The position numbers were made by a program, and so were the translations under genes. Positions 37,251 to 45,437 of a stretch of 50,823 nt of DNA are shown one piece after another (position 1 is the stretch's first letter; each line of letters opens with the position of its first letter). Source of the DNA: CAYQMF01 sp964418595 (GTDB lineage: Bacteria > Planctomycetota > UBA1135 > UBA2386); the NCBI GenBank assembly GCA_964418595.1, contig CAYQMF010000038.1, forward strand, positions 1-50,823. Direction: 5' to 3'. Below the pieces are notes generated by a model that was given only the letters and a program-made list of their open reading frames with translations, had not been told where the DNA came from and made no database searches.

Positions 37251-37709
37251 TTGGCATCAGTAGACCAGACCATGTTGAAGGTGCAGCGGCTCCTGACGGG
37301 CCCCATGCGCCTCAAGATCGAACTGCAGGGGGACACCATCGGCGTGGTGTTCAGCACCGTGTCGACGCAGATCCACATCCGCATCCTCGAATGGGGCAAG
37401 AGCGACGACGGTGAGCCTCGCAGCCTGGTGCGCATCTCGGCGCCGCTCCTGCGCGGCGTCGATCCGAGTCCCGCGCTCTACGAGTATCTGGCACGCGAGG
37501 CGCCTCGGCACTGGTTCGGCAACGTCTCGGTCTGGGATGACGAGAACAACAAGGGCAAGCTGTTCCTGTCCTTCGCGCACACCCTGCTCGGCGACTACCT
37601 CGACGAGGACGAACTGAGCACGGCGATGTATGGCGTGCTGCACAACGCCGACGAGCTCGACGACAAGCTGCAGCAGCGCTTCGGCGGCAAGCGCTGGACG
37701 GACACGTGA
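37251..37709 (+). CDS. CesT/YbjN-like peptide-binding chaperone
   Basis: 152 aa from TTG 37251 (an alternative ATG at 37272 would give 145 aa). The fold pattern is that of the type III chaperone-like/YbjN family: VQRLLTGPMRLKIELQGD, IGVVFSTVSTQIHIRILEW, VRISAPLLRGVDPSPALYEY, LFLSFAHTLLGDYLDEDEL and LHNADELDDKLQQRFGGKRW. These small alpha/beta proteins bind extended peptides or other proteins. The stop overlaps the GTG of the AAA+ gene by four bases (GTGA), so the two proteins are made together, probably as adaptor and ATPase. It is likely cytoplasmic. The client protein is not evident in the window. Confidence 0.75.
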   Translation: MASVDQTMLKVQRLLTGPMRLKIELQGDTIGVVFSTVSTQIHIRILEWGKSDDGEPRSLVRISAPLLRGVDPSPALYEYLAREAPRHWFGNVSVWDDENNKGKLFLSFAHTLLGDYLDEDELSTAMYGVLHNADELDDKLQQRFGGKRWTDT

Positions 37710-38926
37710 CGCTGCGCGGCGAACTGCTGGAGGCTGCGGTCTCCGCCGCCAAGGCGTACGGCCACGAACGGGCGGAACCGCGCCACGTCCATCTGGCGAT
37801 CGCGCGTCGTTTTCGCGCACGGCCGGAGGTCGAGCCCCTGCTCGAGGCGGCGCGGCGAGCGCTCGAACCACGCGGTCTCGCCACCACCACTCCGACCCCC
37901 GACGCCGCCTCTCTCGCCCTGCTCGATGGAATCGAGAGTGAACCGGACGCCGTGCGCATCCTGCGGCAGGCGTTGGCAAGCGAAGCCCCGGACCGAACCA
38001 ATGCCACCGCCGCGCCCGACGGCAAGGTCAGCCAGGAATCGACTCCGACGCCGGCACCGGTTGCCGACCGCAAGCCCGAGACGACCGCAGCGATCCTCGC
38101 CGAACTCGACGCGCTGGTCGGACTGAAGCCGGTGAAGGAGCAAGTCCGACGGGCGATCGCGGTGGTGCAGGCGAACGCCGAGCGTCGCAAGGCGGGGCTC
38201 GCCACCGTGAACCCGAGCCTCCACCTCGTGTTCACCGGGCCGCCTGGCACCGGCAAGACGACGGTCGCGCGTCTCGTCGCGCGGCTCTACGCGGCGGCGG
38301 GCGCGCTGCGGGGGGCGGGTTTCACCGAAGCGACGCGCGCGGATCTGATCGCCGGCTACGTCGGCCAGACGGCGATCAAGACGGCCGAGGTGATCGCCAA
38401 GACCCGCCCCGGCGTACTGTTCATCGACGAGGCCTATGCGCTGACGCCCACGTCAGCAGTCGACTTCGGCGCGGAAGCGATCGCGACGCTGGTCAAGGCG
38501 ATGGAAGACCACCGCGACGACCTCGCCGTGATCGTCGCCGGCTACGGTCACGAGATGACGACCTTCGTCGACTCCAACCCCGGCCTGCGCAGCCGCTTCA
38601 AGACCTTCGTCGCTTTCCCCGACTACGCTCCCGACGAGCTGGTGCAGATCTTCGCGACGATGGCGCAGAAGGCCCAGGTCGACCTCGCCGAGGGCGTGAC
38701 CGCCAAGGTGCATCACGCGTTCGATCAGGCGGTCGAGCGCGCGGCGTTCGGCAATGCCCGTTTCGCGCGGTCGTTGTTCGAGCAGGCGTACGCGCGCATG
38801 GCCGCCCGCGCCGCGGAAGACGGAACCGTCTCCGTCTCCGAACTCCTGACGCTCACTCCCGACGACATCGTGCTCGAAGACGAGGGGTTGCGGCGCGAGG
38901 AACGTCGGATGGGGTTCGACGGCTGA
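37706..38926 (+). CDS. AAA+ ATPase of CbbX/SpoVK/EccA type with Clp-N-like N-terminus
   Basis: 406 aa from GTG 37706. Residues 1-95 resemble half of a Clp N-terminal domain (LLEAAVSAAKAYGHERAEPR). The AAA+ module is of the CbbX/SpoVK/EccA class: LDALVGLKPVKEQVRRAIAV, Walker A GPPGTGKT at 178-185, pore-loop-like region GAGFTEATRADLIAGYVGQT, Walker B VLFIDEAY (Asp241, Glu242), and arginines in LRSRFKTFVAFPDY. A C-terminal helical lid follows. Such ATPases remodel or thread partner proteins; EccA homologues act in type VII secretion and CbbX activates RuBisCO. Neither ESX nor RuBisCO genes are present here. Coupling to the CesT/YbjN-like gene suggests a two-part adaptor plus motor. Confidence 0.88.
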   Translation: MTLRGELLEAAVSAAKAYGHERAEPRHVHLAIARRFRARPEVEPLLEAARRALEPRGLATTTPTPDAASLALLDGIESEPDAVRILRQALASEAPDRTNATAAPDGKVSQESTPTPAPVADRKPETTAAILAELDALVGLKPVKEQVRRAIAVVQANAERRKAGLATVNPSLHLVFTGPPGTGKTTVARLVARLYAAAGALRGAGFTEATRADLIAGYVGQTAIKTAEVIAKTRPGVLFIDEAYALTPTSAVDFGAEAIATLVKAMEDHRDDLAVIVAGYGHEMTTFVDSNPGLRSRFKTFVAFPDYAPDELVQIFATMAQKAQVDLAEGVTAKVHHAFDQAVERAAFGNARFARSLFEQAYARMAARAAEDGTVSVSELLTLTPDDIVLEDEGLRREERRMGFDG

Positions 38927-38941
38927 GTCGGTGAATCCGCG

Positions 38942-38959
38942 TCGCGGCCCTGGCCGCGA
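38942..38959. terminator. Hairpin between convergent genes
   Basis: TCGCGGCC and its complement GGCCGCGA separated by CT lie in the 36-nt gap between the AAA+ stop and the kinase stop. No T-run is seen. It is a candidate bidirectional terminator. Confidence 0.4.
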
Positions 38960-38962
38960 TGC

Positions 38963-41452
38963 CTACTGTCGCACCGGGCGCGCCGCACGCACGCCGGTGC
39001 TGTTCACCTTGGCGAGGGGGTCGACGCGGCGGCGCATCGCGGAGCGCGCGTGCTCCGGGCCGTGGTCGAAGGCTCCCCCGCGCACGACGCGATCGCCGGG
39101 TCCGTCATGGCGCAGCCCATCGCCAGCCGCCGGCGCGGTGCGATACGGACCGTAGGTGTCGCGGCACCACTCGTACACGTTGCCCGTGATGTGGTGGAAG
39201 CCGAAGCCGTTCGGCGCCAGGGCGTCGACCGGCGCATGCCAGGGGAAACCGTCGTCGAGGTCCTTCGCGATGTCCGACCAGCGCGCGCCGGCGCGATGGG
39301 CCGCTGCGTCGGCGACGTTCGCGCGCCCCGCGAGCGATGCCACGTCGTCGCCCGTCCACCACGGCGACGACGTGCCCGCGCGACACGCGTATTCCCACTG
39401 CGCCTCCGTCGGCAGGACGAGGTCGGCCTCCGCCAGCACATCGACGGCCGCCCGCCACGACACCATCTCCACGGGATGGGCGAGCGTGAGCTGGATCCTG
39501 AACCCGGCACCCGGCTGCGCCTCGCTCGGGTTGTCGCCGTCGCCGAGCCGCATCCATTGCCCCTGCGTGAGTTCGTGCTTGGCCAGGAAGAACGCCGCCA
39601 GGGCCACGTCGTGCGGCGGAGCTTCGTCGGGGCGCGCCGCGGCATCGTGATCGACGTCGCCGGGCTGCTTCCGGCAACCCATGCGGAACGTGCTCGCGGG
39701 CACGAGCACGAACACGATGCCGGTCTCCGCGTCCACCTCGAGGCTGCCATCCGCGCGCCGGCGCGGCGGCGCCCCGGAGCGCACGTGCGCGAACTCGAAG
39801 AGACCGCTCGGCCGCGCTTCGCCGAGCGGCACGAGACCGACCTGCGGCCTGAGGTCGAGCCCGCCGTACTTCGGGCTGGTGCGGATCGCAGCGCACGCGC
39901 TCGCCCAGGCGTCGGCGTGCGCATCCACGCTCTCCTTGCGCTCACGCCCGACCCACGCGAGGTTGCGCCGGACGCGCGGCAACGCCCCGTGCACGGGATC
40001 GACGAGTTCGTCGAGATCGCGCAGCAGCGTGCCCAGGGTCTCGTGCAGGAAGAGCGCCGCGCGATCGTGCGCGGCGCGCGGCGCGAGGTCATTGTGCGCG
40101 CGGCGAACCGTCGGCACCGCGGCGAGCAGCGCCTCCGCTTCGTGCTCCCACACCGAGAGCCGCTCGCCGCGCTCCGTTCCCGTGGCGTAGATCCCTCGCT
40201 CGCTGGCGCGCAGGTCGCGCAGGCGCGGCACGAGCGCGAGCAGGTCGAAGCCGGCGCGCGCGTTCTCGGCGCGGAAGTACAACGCCGTGATCGCCACGAG
40301 CGCGACGATCGCGAGGGTGAGCAGCGCCACCGGCAGCGGATTGCGCCGTGTCCATCGCTGCGCGCGCACCAGCGGGCCCAGCGGGCGGGCGTGCACCGGC
40401 AGGCGCTCCAGGACGCGCGCGAGGTCGTCGGCGAACTGCGCGGCGGTGACGTAGCGCCGGTCGCGATCCTTGTCGATCGCCTTGCCGATGACGACGTCGA
40501 GGTCGCGGGGCACGTGCGTCCCGGTCTCGTGCAAGCCGGGCGCCTCGCGGCGCACGATCGCGTCGAGCAGCTCGTGCATGGTCGTGCCATGGAACGGCGG
40601 CGCGCCGCCGACGGCCTCGTACAGGGTCACGCCGAGCCCGTACACGTCGGCGCGGTGATCGACGCCGCGCGCCGAGGGCACCACCTGTTCCGGCGACATG
40701 TAGAGCGGGGTGCCCGCGAGTTCGCCGGTCATGGTGAGCGCGAAGTCGTCGTCGCTGCGCGCCATCCCGAAGTCGAGGAGCACCGGCGCGCCGTCGGGCT
40801 CGAGCAGGATGTTCGCCGGCTTCACGTCGCGGTGGACGATGCCGTGCTCGTGCGCGTGGTGCAGCGCCCGCGCCGCGCGCTCCGCGATCGACACGAGCGC
40901 ATCGACCTCGGCTTCATCCAGCGGGGTGGGATCCTGCCGGCGGCGCGCGAGGTGCGCGGCGAGGGTCTCGCCTTCGAGGAACCGCATCGCCATGAAGGGC
41001 AGGTCGTCGGCGACGCCGACTTCGTACACCGGACAGATCCCCGGATGCTCGACGCGCGCCGCGAGCTTGGCTTCGCGCAGGAACCGGTCGCGCGCCGCGC
41101 CGAGACCCAGCCGCTCCGGGCGCAGGAGCTTGAGCGCGACCCGACGCTGCAGGCGCTCGTCGGTGGCGAGGAACACGACTCCCATCCCACCCTGGCCCAG
41201 CAACCGCTCGATGCGATACCCGCCGACGACCTCGCCTTCGCCGGGCAAGCCTCGCCAGGTGGGCGCCGACCCCGGGCCAGCCACGGTCGCTGCGGGGCCG
41301 TCGGCCGCGTGCAGCATCGGCGCGAGCACGTCGGCGAGATCGGAGTGCCGGCGCAAGAACTCCTCGTCGCTCTCCTCGCCGGCGCGACCGCGCCGCTGGA
41401 TGTGCGCCTCCAGCACGCCGAGTGCGCGCGCGTAGCGATCGAGGCCGACCAT
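38963..41452 (-). CDS. Membrane Ser/Thr kinase with C-terminal SUMF1-like domain
   Basis: 829 aa from ATG 41452, preceded by TATCCT 11 nt upstream. The kinase domain (about 78-350) looks active: GQGGMGVVF at 86-94, VALKLL with Lys108, HRDVKPAN with Asp209, DFG at 227-229 and SPEQ. One membrane segment lies at about 373-392, then a helical region (400-560) and, from about 590, a formylglycine-generating-enzyme-like domain: FVLVPASTFRMGC, HELTQGQWMRLG, LPTEAQWEYACRAG, GFHHITGNVYEWCRDTYGPY and RVVRGGAFDHG. The paired Cys needed for formylglycine formation are absent after GGAF, so this domain is probably a sensor or binding domain. It is divergent from the sigma factor at 41499 with overlapping promoters. 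Confidence 0.93.
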   Translation of the reverse strand: MVGLDRYARALGVLEAHIQRRGRAGEESDEEFLRRHSDLADVLAPMLHAADGPAATVAGPGSAPTWRGLPGEGEVVGGYRIERLLGQGGMGVVFLATDERLQRRVALKLLRPERLGLGAARDRFLREAKLAARVEHPGICPVYEVGVADDLPFMAMRFLEGETLAAHLARRRQDPTPLDEAEVDALVSIAERAARALHHAHEHGIVHRDVKPANILLEPDGAPVLLDFGMARSDDDFALTMTGELAGTPLYMSPEQVVPSARGVDHRADVYGLGVTLYEAVGGAPPFHGTTMHELLDAIVRREAPGLHETGTHVPRDLDVVIGKAIDKDRDRRYVTAAQFADDLARVLERLPVHARPLGPLVRAQRWTRRNPLPVALLTLAIVALVAITALYFRAENARAGFDLLALVPRLRDLRASERGIYATGTERGERLSVWEHEAEALLAAVPTVRRAHNDLAPRAAHDRAALFLHETLGTLLRDLDELVDPVHGALPRVRRNLAWVGRERKESVDAHADAWASACAAIRTSPKYGGLDLRPQVGLVPLGEARPSGLFEFAHVRSGAPPRRRADGSLEVDAETGIVFVLVPASTFRMGCRKQPGDVDHDAAARPDEAPPHDVALAAFFLAKHELTQGQWMRLGDGDNPSEAQPGAGFRIQLTLAHPVEMVSWRAAVDVLAEADLVLPTEAQWEYACRAGTSSPWWTGDDVASLAGRANVADAAAHRAGARWSDIAKDLDDGFPWHAPVDALAPNGFGFHHITGNVYEWCRDTYGPYRTAPAAGDGLRHDGPGDRVVRGGAFDHGPEHARSAMRRRVDPLAKVNSTGVRAARPVRQ

Positions 41453-41463
41453 GACGCCGGCGC

Positions 41464-41469
41464 AGGATA
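41464..41469 (-). promoter_or_regulatory. Putative -10 element TATCCT for the kinase gene
   Basis: On the minus strand TATCCT lies 11 nt before the ATG at 41452. Only 46 nt separate the two start codons, so this promoter and TACCAT at 41487 overlap head to head. Confidence 0.4.
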
Positions 41470-41486
41470 GCCGGGGCACTGGGCGC

Positions 41487-41492
41487 TACCAT
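41487..41492 (+). promoter_or_regulatory. Putative -10 element TACCAT for the sigma factor gene
   Basis: TACCAT lies exactly 6 nt before the GTG at 41499, indicating a leaderless message and favouring this GTG over the in-frame ATG at 41451. Confidence 0.5.
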
Positions 41493-41498
41493 CCCGCC

Positions 41499-42146
41499 GT
41501 GGCGATCGGTGACGATCAGACCTTCGACCTGCTCGGCCGCTGGCGGGCCGGCGACAACGACGCCCTGCAGGCGCTGCTCGGCCGCGACCTGGAGTGGATC
41601 CGGTCGTTCATCAGCCGCCACCTGGGCACGCGTCTGCGCAGCTTCGGCGACACCGACGACTTCGTGCAGGAACTCTCGCTGCGCGTGCTGCGCGACGGCC
41701 CGCGCTTCGTGCTCGGCAACCGCGACCAGTTCCGCTCCCTGCTCGCGACGATCGTGCTCAACGTGATCCGCAGCCAGAACCGCGCCCTCAACACGCTCAA
41801 GCGCGATGCGGATCGCCAGCGCGCCATCGGCAGCGACACCGTCCTCTATCTCGATCCGCCGCAACGCGCGGTCCTCCGCCCCGACGAGAAGGCCGACGTC
41901 GCTGAACAAGAGGAATGGCTGCGGCTCGGGTTCCTGCTGCTGTCGAGCGACGATCAGGCCGTGCTCGACCTGCACTGGCAGGGCAAGCCGGACGCCGAGA
42001 TCGGCGCGGCGCTCGGCGTCGTGGCGAACACGGCGCGCATGCGCCGGGAGCGCGCGACGACGCGGCTCACCCGCACGGTGCTCGACCTCAAGAGCGGGCG
42101 GCTGCAGGCCGTGCTCGAAGCGAGCGTCGTGGGGCCCGAGGCCTGA
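41499..42146 (+). CDS. ECF-type RNA polymerase sigma factor
   Basis: 215 aa. Region 2: ALLGRDLEWIRSFISRHLG, FGDTDDFVQELSLRVLRDG (the DDFVQE motif), and REQFRSLLATIVLNVIRSQ-like sequence. Region 4: QEEWLRLGFLLLSSDDQAV, LDLHWQGKPDAEIGAALGV and VVANTARMRRERATTRL, a helix-turn-helix. Length and motifs fit planctomycete ECF factors that are often encoded next to Ser/Thr kinases. The divergent kinase with the SUMF1-like domain is the likely partner; no anti-sigma gene is adjacent. An exported protein gene follows after 93 nt and may be a target, by position only. Confidence 0.9.
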   Translation: MAIGDDQTFDLLGRWRAGDNDALQALLGRDLEWIRSFISRHLGTRLRSFGDTDDFVQELSLRVLRDGPRFVLGNRDQFRSLLATIVLNVIRSQNRALNTLKRDADRQRAIGSDTVLYLDPPQRAVLRPDEKADVAEQEEWLRLGFLLLSSDDQAVLDLHWQGKPDAEIGAALGVVANTARMRRERATTRLTRTVLDLKSGRLQAVLEASVVGPEA

Positions 42147-42239
42147 GGACAGGCGACTCGGAGAAACGGCCCACGGACCTGTGCGGTCTGCCGCCGCCCG
42201 GCGATCTCGGGGGGAATCCCTTTCCAACCGAGAACCCAC

Positions 42240-43724
42240 ATGAATCACCTTCGACCGACCATCCTCACCACCCTGACCCTCACCGCGGCCCTGGCCGCCC
42301 AGCAGCCCGCCTGCCTGCTCTTCGCCACCAGTGGCAACGAAGAGACCAAGTCCGGCAGCAACGGCACGCCCCTGCGCCTGCTCGACGACCGCGCCATCGG
42401 CTTCGTCACCCCGGCCGCCGCCGGCTACTCCGCCGAGAAGTTCGGCCCGGCGCTCGCCTTCCAGACGCTCGCCGGCGACGAGGACGGCGACGGCGACGTG
42501 TTCTCGCCCGACCTGATGGGCTCGATCGACGCGATCACCGTGCTGCCGTACCAGTGGCATCCCGAACTCGGCCTGCAGCCGCGCACGCGACCCGTGAACC
42601 TGCTCGAGTGCTACGTCTCGCCGTCGATCGACGTGGGCACGACCGTGAGCGGCGCGCCCGGCCTGCGCAAGGGCGACTGCGGCGTCATCACGCGCGTCGG
42701 CGCGCTCAACGGCCAGGTGCGGCACTTCATCCGCGCCGAGCAGCTCATCGACGCGCTCGGCATGTTCAACCCGGTCACGCAGCAGTTGCTCGCGCCGCAG
42801 GACATCGACCTCGATGCGATCACGGTGTGCAGCACGCGCGACATCTTCGTGTCGTTCGATCGCGACCACTCGGTGCGACTGCGCGTCGGCGGCGGCCTCG
42901 CCAACTTCACGCTCGAAGACGGCGCGGTCGCGTGCATCCCCGCGGCCGCCTGGACGCCCAACGCGCGCGGCGAGGTCGCTGCCGTGCTCGCCAACCGCGG
43001 CGTGATCGTGTGGACCGAGGCGCAGGTGGACGCGATGGTGATGGCTGCCGCGATCGCCGACGGCGCCGGCGCGTGTCCCAACGCCATCGACGACACCGAA
43101 GGCCTCGCGATCGATCCCGCCGGCGGCGGCTTCAACCTGCAGTGGGGCAACCAGGTGCTGCCGATGCCGCACCTGCTCATCAGCGGTGAGCAGCTGACCG
43201 GCGCCGGCGTGATCTCCTCGCGCGCGGGCGGCGTCATCGCCAACGTCAACGGCCGGGCGCTCGGCCGCGCGTGCGGCGTCGGCCCCACCGACGGCGGCCA
43301 GATGGGCCTGCGCGTCACCGGCAACGTCGGCCACCTCGGCGGTCTCGAGACGCTCGCGCGCGAGCCGGCGTGGTTCGCCGTCGACACGACGACGCCCACC
43401 GGGCTCGGCGGCGTGATCGACGTGAGCGTCGGCACCAACCTGCCGGTGGGCATGGCGTTCCTGGGCTTCGGGCTCGGCGCCCTGCCGGTGTCGCCCTCGA
43501 TGTCGTTCGCACCGTGGGCACCGGCGGCGGTGTGCTTCCCCGAGCTGTATCCGGCGATCCTCGGCCACCCGCCGATCGCCATGGCCCTGGCCGCGGGCGG
43601 ACCGACCACGAGCTTCGCCACGCTCACCGCGAACGCCCCCGCGGTCGCCGTGGGCATCCTGTTCCAGGCGGTCACCGTGACCGCCGCAGGCCTCGAGCTG
43701 AGCACGCCACTCACGATCCACTGA
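42240..43724 (+). CDS. Exported protein with divergent C-terminal module
   Basis: 494 aa with a signal peptide (TLTLTAALAAQQ). The N-terminal part has a calcium-loop-like acidic run (GDEDGDGDVFSPDLMGSID, around residues 79-97) and strands such as NLLECYVSPSIDVGTTVSG. The middle contains VRHFIRAEQLIDALGMFNP and LRVGGGLANFTLEDGAVA. The last 110 residues (MAFLGFGLGALPVSPSM, VGILFQAVTVTAAGLELSTP, TIH) fit a divergent form of the C-terminal module of neighbouring exported proteins. No enzyme signature is seen. It starts 93 nt after the sigma factor gene, without a recognisable promoter hexamer, so read-through from the sigma gene is possible. Confidence 0.8.
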   Translation: MNHLRPTILTTLTLTAALAAQQPACLLFATSGNEETKSGSNGTPLRLLDDRAIGFVTPAAAGYSAEKFGPALAFQTLAGDEDGDGDVFSPDLMGSIDAITVLPYQWHPELGLQPRTRPVNLLECYVSPSIDVGTTVSGAPGLRKGDCGVITRVGALNGQVRHFIRAEQLIDALGMFNPVTQQLLAPQDIDLDAITVCSTRDIFVSFDRDHSVRLRVGGGLANFTLEDGAVACIPAAAWTPNARGEVAAVLANRGVIVWTEAQVDAMVMAAAIADGAGACPNAIDDTEGLAIDPAGGGFNLQWGNQVLPMPHLLISGEQLTGAGVISSRAGGVIANVNGRALGRACGVGPTDGGQMGLRVTGNVGHLGGLETLAREPAWFAVDTTTPTGLGGVIDVSVGTNLPVGMAFLGFGLGALPVSPSMSFAPWAPAAVCFPELYPAILGHPPIAMALAAGGPTTSFATLTANAPAVAVGILFQAVTVTAAGLELSTPLTIH

Positions 43725-43815
43725 GTTGTGCGGCTGCGACGGCCCGGAGCCATCGGCCATCGGCCGACTCCGGGCCGTCCGCGTCGGCCTCGTCCCCACT
43801 CGCGAAGGATCGCAG

Positions 43816-43821
43816 TAGAGT
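43816..43821 (+). promoter_or_regulatory. Weak promoter candidate TAGAGT for the LamG-type gene
   Basis: TAGAGT lies 20 nt before the ATG at 43842, longer than the typical spacing in this window. Confidence 0.25.
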
Positions 43822-43841
43822 CGCTTGCCCACACACCCGCC

Positions 43842-45416
43842 ATGACCACCAACGCCCCCCGCCTCGTCACCGCCGCCCTGGCGCTGGCTCCGCTCGCCGC
43901 GCAGGGAGGCATCCTCTGGGCCGACGCCACCGTGCAGCCGACGCTGCACGTGCGCGAGTACGCGAACGGAGACTACGGACTCTGCTTCTCGGGCTGGTCG
44001 ACGTCGGCGAACAACCCGCTGCTCGGCAACGAGGAGGCTGCGGCGGTCGGCACCGAATCCGGCGCCCGGACGGTCACCTCCACCTCGAGCGACTTCCTGC
44101 GGGACGGCACCGGCGGCGCTGCCGACAACGTGCTCTTTCCGTTCGTGCCGGACTCGCGCGTGGCCTCGATCTTCCGGCCGACCGCCCCCAACCACGACTG
44201 GTTCGGTTTCCTCGCGCCCACGAGCGCCCCCGTCCCCGACCGCGACATCGGATCGCTGTGCTTCCGCATCCGCCTCGCGCAGCCGCTGCCGTGGTCGGTC
44301 CTGCAGCCCATCCTCGCCAACTCGCGCGCGGGCGTCGCGCTCGCCGACAGCAACGCCAACCGCACGGGCACGCGCTTCGTGGTCACGCCGCAACGGGCAG
44401 TGAACGCGGAGATCTGCGCGTACGAGTTCGACCGCGGCGCCGGTGCCACGACGATCAACTACGCCGGGATCGACGGCGGCGCCCCCGGCAACGCGACGCT
44501 GACGAGCCCGGCGGGTTCGCCGTGGACGGCGGGCAGGACCGGATCGGCGCTGCGCGCGGGCGCGACGTGCGACACCGGATGGCACGGCGACCTGGGCGGG
44601 CGGCTCACCGTCGCCTGGGTGATGCGGCAGGGTGCACCGCTGGCGGGCGTCTCGTCGCTCGTCACGCTCGATGGCTGGCGGATCTTCACCGGCGGCACGG
44701 CGGGAACCGGCCTGCGCTGCATCGGCTGGGGGGGTACGCCGGCTGCGCTCGACCTCGGCGTGAACGTGCAGGCCATGGCGGCCAACAACTGGGTGCACAT
44801 CGCGCTCGTCATCGATCGCGACGCGGGCTTCGCGCGCTGGGCGGTGAACGGCAACCCCGCCGGCACCATCCCGCTCAGCGGCACGCTGAGCATCCAGGCG
44901 AGCCCCAACACTCTCCTCCTTGGCGCCGCGGGCGGCGCGGGATGCGACTATCACCTCGACGAGTTCCGGCTGCAGACCGGCGCCGCCGACGCCGCCACGG
45001 TCACCGGCTGGGCGGCGGCATCACCGGCAATGGCGATGCCCTACTCGGCGACGTGCGGGGCGAGCCTGCGCACCACCGGAGTGCCCTCGGTCGGCAACGC
45101 GAGCTTCGCGCTGCGCATCGAGGCTCCGCCGGCAGCGGCGGTCCTCGTCACGCTCGGGTTCGGTTCCACCCTGCTGAACCTGCCGCTGCCGCTGGATCTG
45201 GTGTTCCTCGATCCCAACCTCGGCGGCTGCCTGTGGTACAGCGACCTCACCGGGCAACTCCCGGTGCAGGCCATCCCGGGCAGCGGGCTCCTGGTCGCGC
45301 CGCTGCCGATCCCGCCGAACGCCGCGCTGCGCGGTCTCGAACTGCACGCGCAGGCCCTCGTGGTCGACAACGGCCAGCGCCTCGCCACCAACGCGCTCGC
45401 GCTGTCCATCGAGTAG
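43842..45416 (+). CDS. Exported LamG-like (concanavalin-A-like) protein with shared C-terminal module
   Basis: 524 aa with a signal peptide (RLVTAALALAPLAAQ). The first 240 residues include a probable beta-domain (YGLCFSGWSTSANNPLLG). Residues about 250-400 look like a LamG/concanavalin-A-like lectin domain: GRLTVAWVMRQGAPLAGV, NNWVHIALVIDRDAGFARW, AVNGNPAGTIPLSG and CDYHLDEFRL. Such domains bind carbohydrates. The last 128 residues are the shared C-terminal module: GVPSVGNASFALRIEAPP, NLPLPLDLVFLDPNLGGC, LLVAPLPIPPNAALRG and LATNALALSI. A surface glycan-binding role is likely. The ATG at 43842 was chosen for the signal peptide; the open frame begins at 43728. Confidence 0.83.
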   Translation: MTTNAPRLVTAALALAPLAAQGGILWADATVQPTLHVREYANGDYGLCFSGWSTSANNPLLGNEEAAAVGTESGARTVTSTSSDFLRDGTGGAADNVLFPFVPDSRVASIFRPTAPNHDWFGFLAPTSAPVPDRDIGSLCFRIRLAQPLPWSVLQPILANSRAGVALADSNANRTGTRFVVTPQRAVNAEICAYEFDRGAGATTINYAGIDGGAPGNATLTSPAGSPWTAGRTGSALRAGATCDTGWHGDLGGRLTVAWVMRQGAPLAGVSSLVTLDGWRIFTGGTAGTGLRCIGWGGTPAALDLGVNVQAMAANNWVHIALVIDRDAGFARWAVNGNPAGTIPLSGTLSIQASPNTLLLGAAGGAGCDYHLDEFRLQTGAADAATVTGWAAASPAMAMPYSATCGASLRTTGVPSVGNASFALRIEAPPAAAVLVTLGFGSTLLNLPLPLDLVFLDPNLGGCLWYSDLTGQLPVQAIPGSGLLVAPLPIPPNAALRGLELHAQALVVDNGQRLATNALALSIE

Positions 45417-45437
45417 CGGGCGATCTGGTGACGGCGC

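Noticed and set aside
37178..37414. ORF starting at a GTG 7 nt after TATCGT, which looks leaderless.
   Set aside because: The product is a low-complexity Arg/Pro/His chain overlapping the chaperone gene in another frame; the GAGG-TTG start at 37251 and the conserved protein are much better supported.
37706..38926. AAA+ gene as a RuBisCO activase (cbbX) or type VII secretion eccA.
   Set aside because: No RuBisCO or ESX genes nearby and the N-terminal part is Clp-N-like, not the TPR region of EccA.
38963..39700. SUMF1-like domain as a real formylglycine-generating enzyme for sulfatases.
   Set aside because: The catalytic Cys pair after the GG[ST]F-type motif is absent, and no sulfatase gene is in the window.
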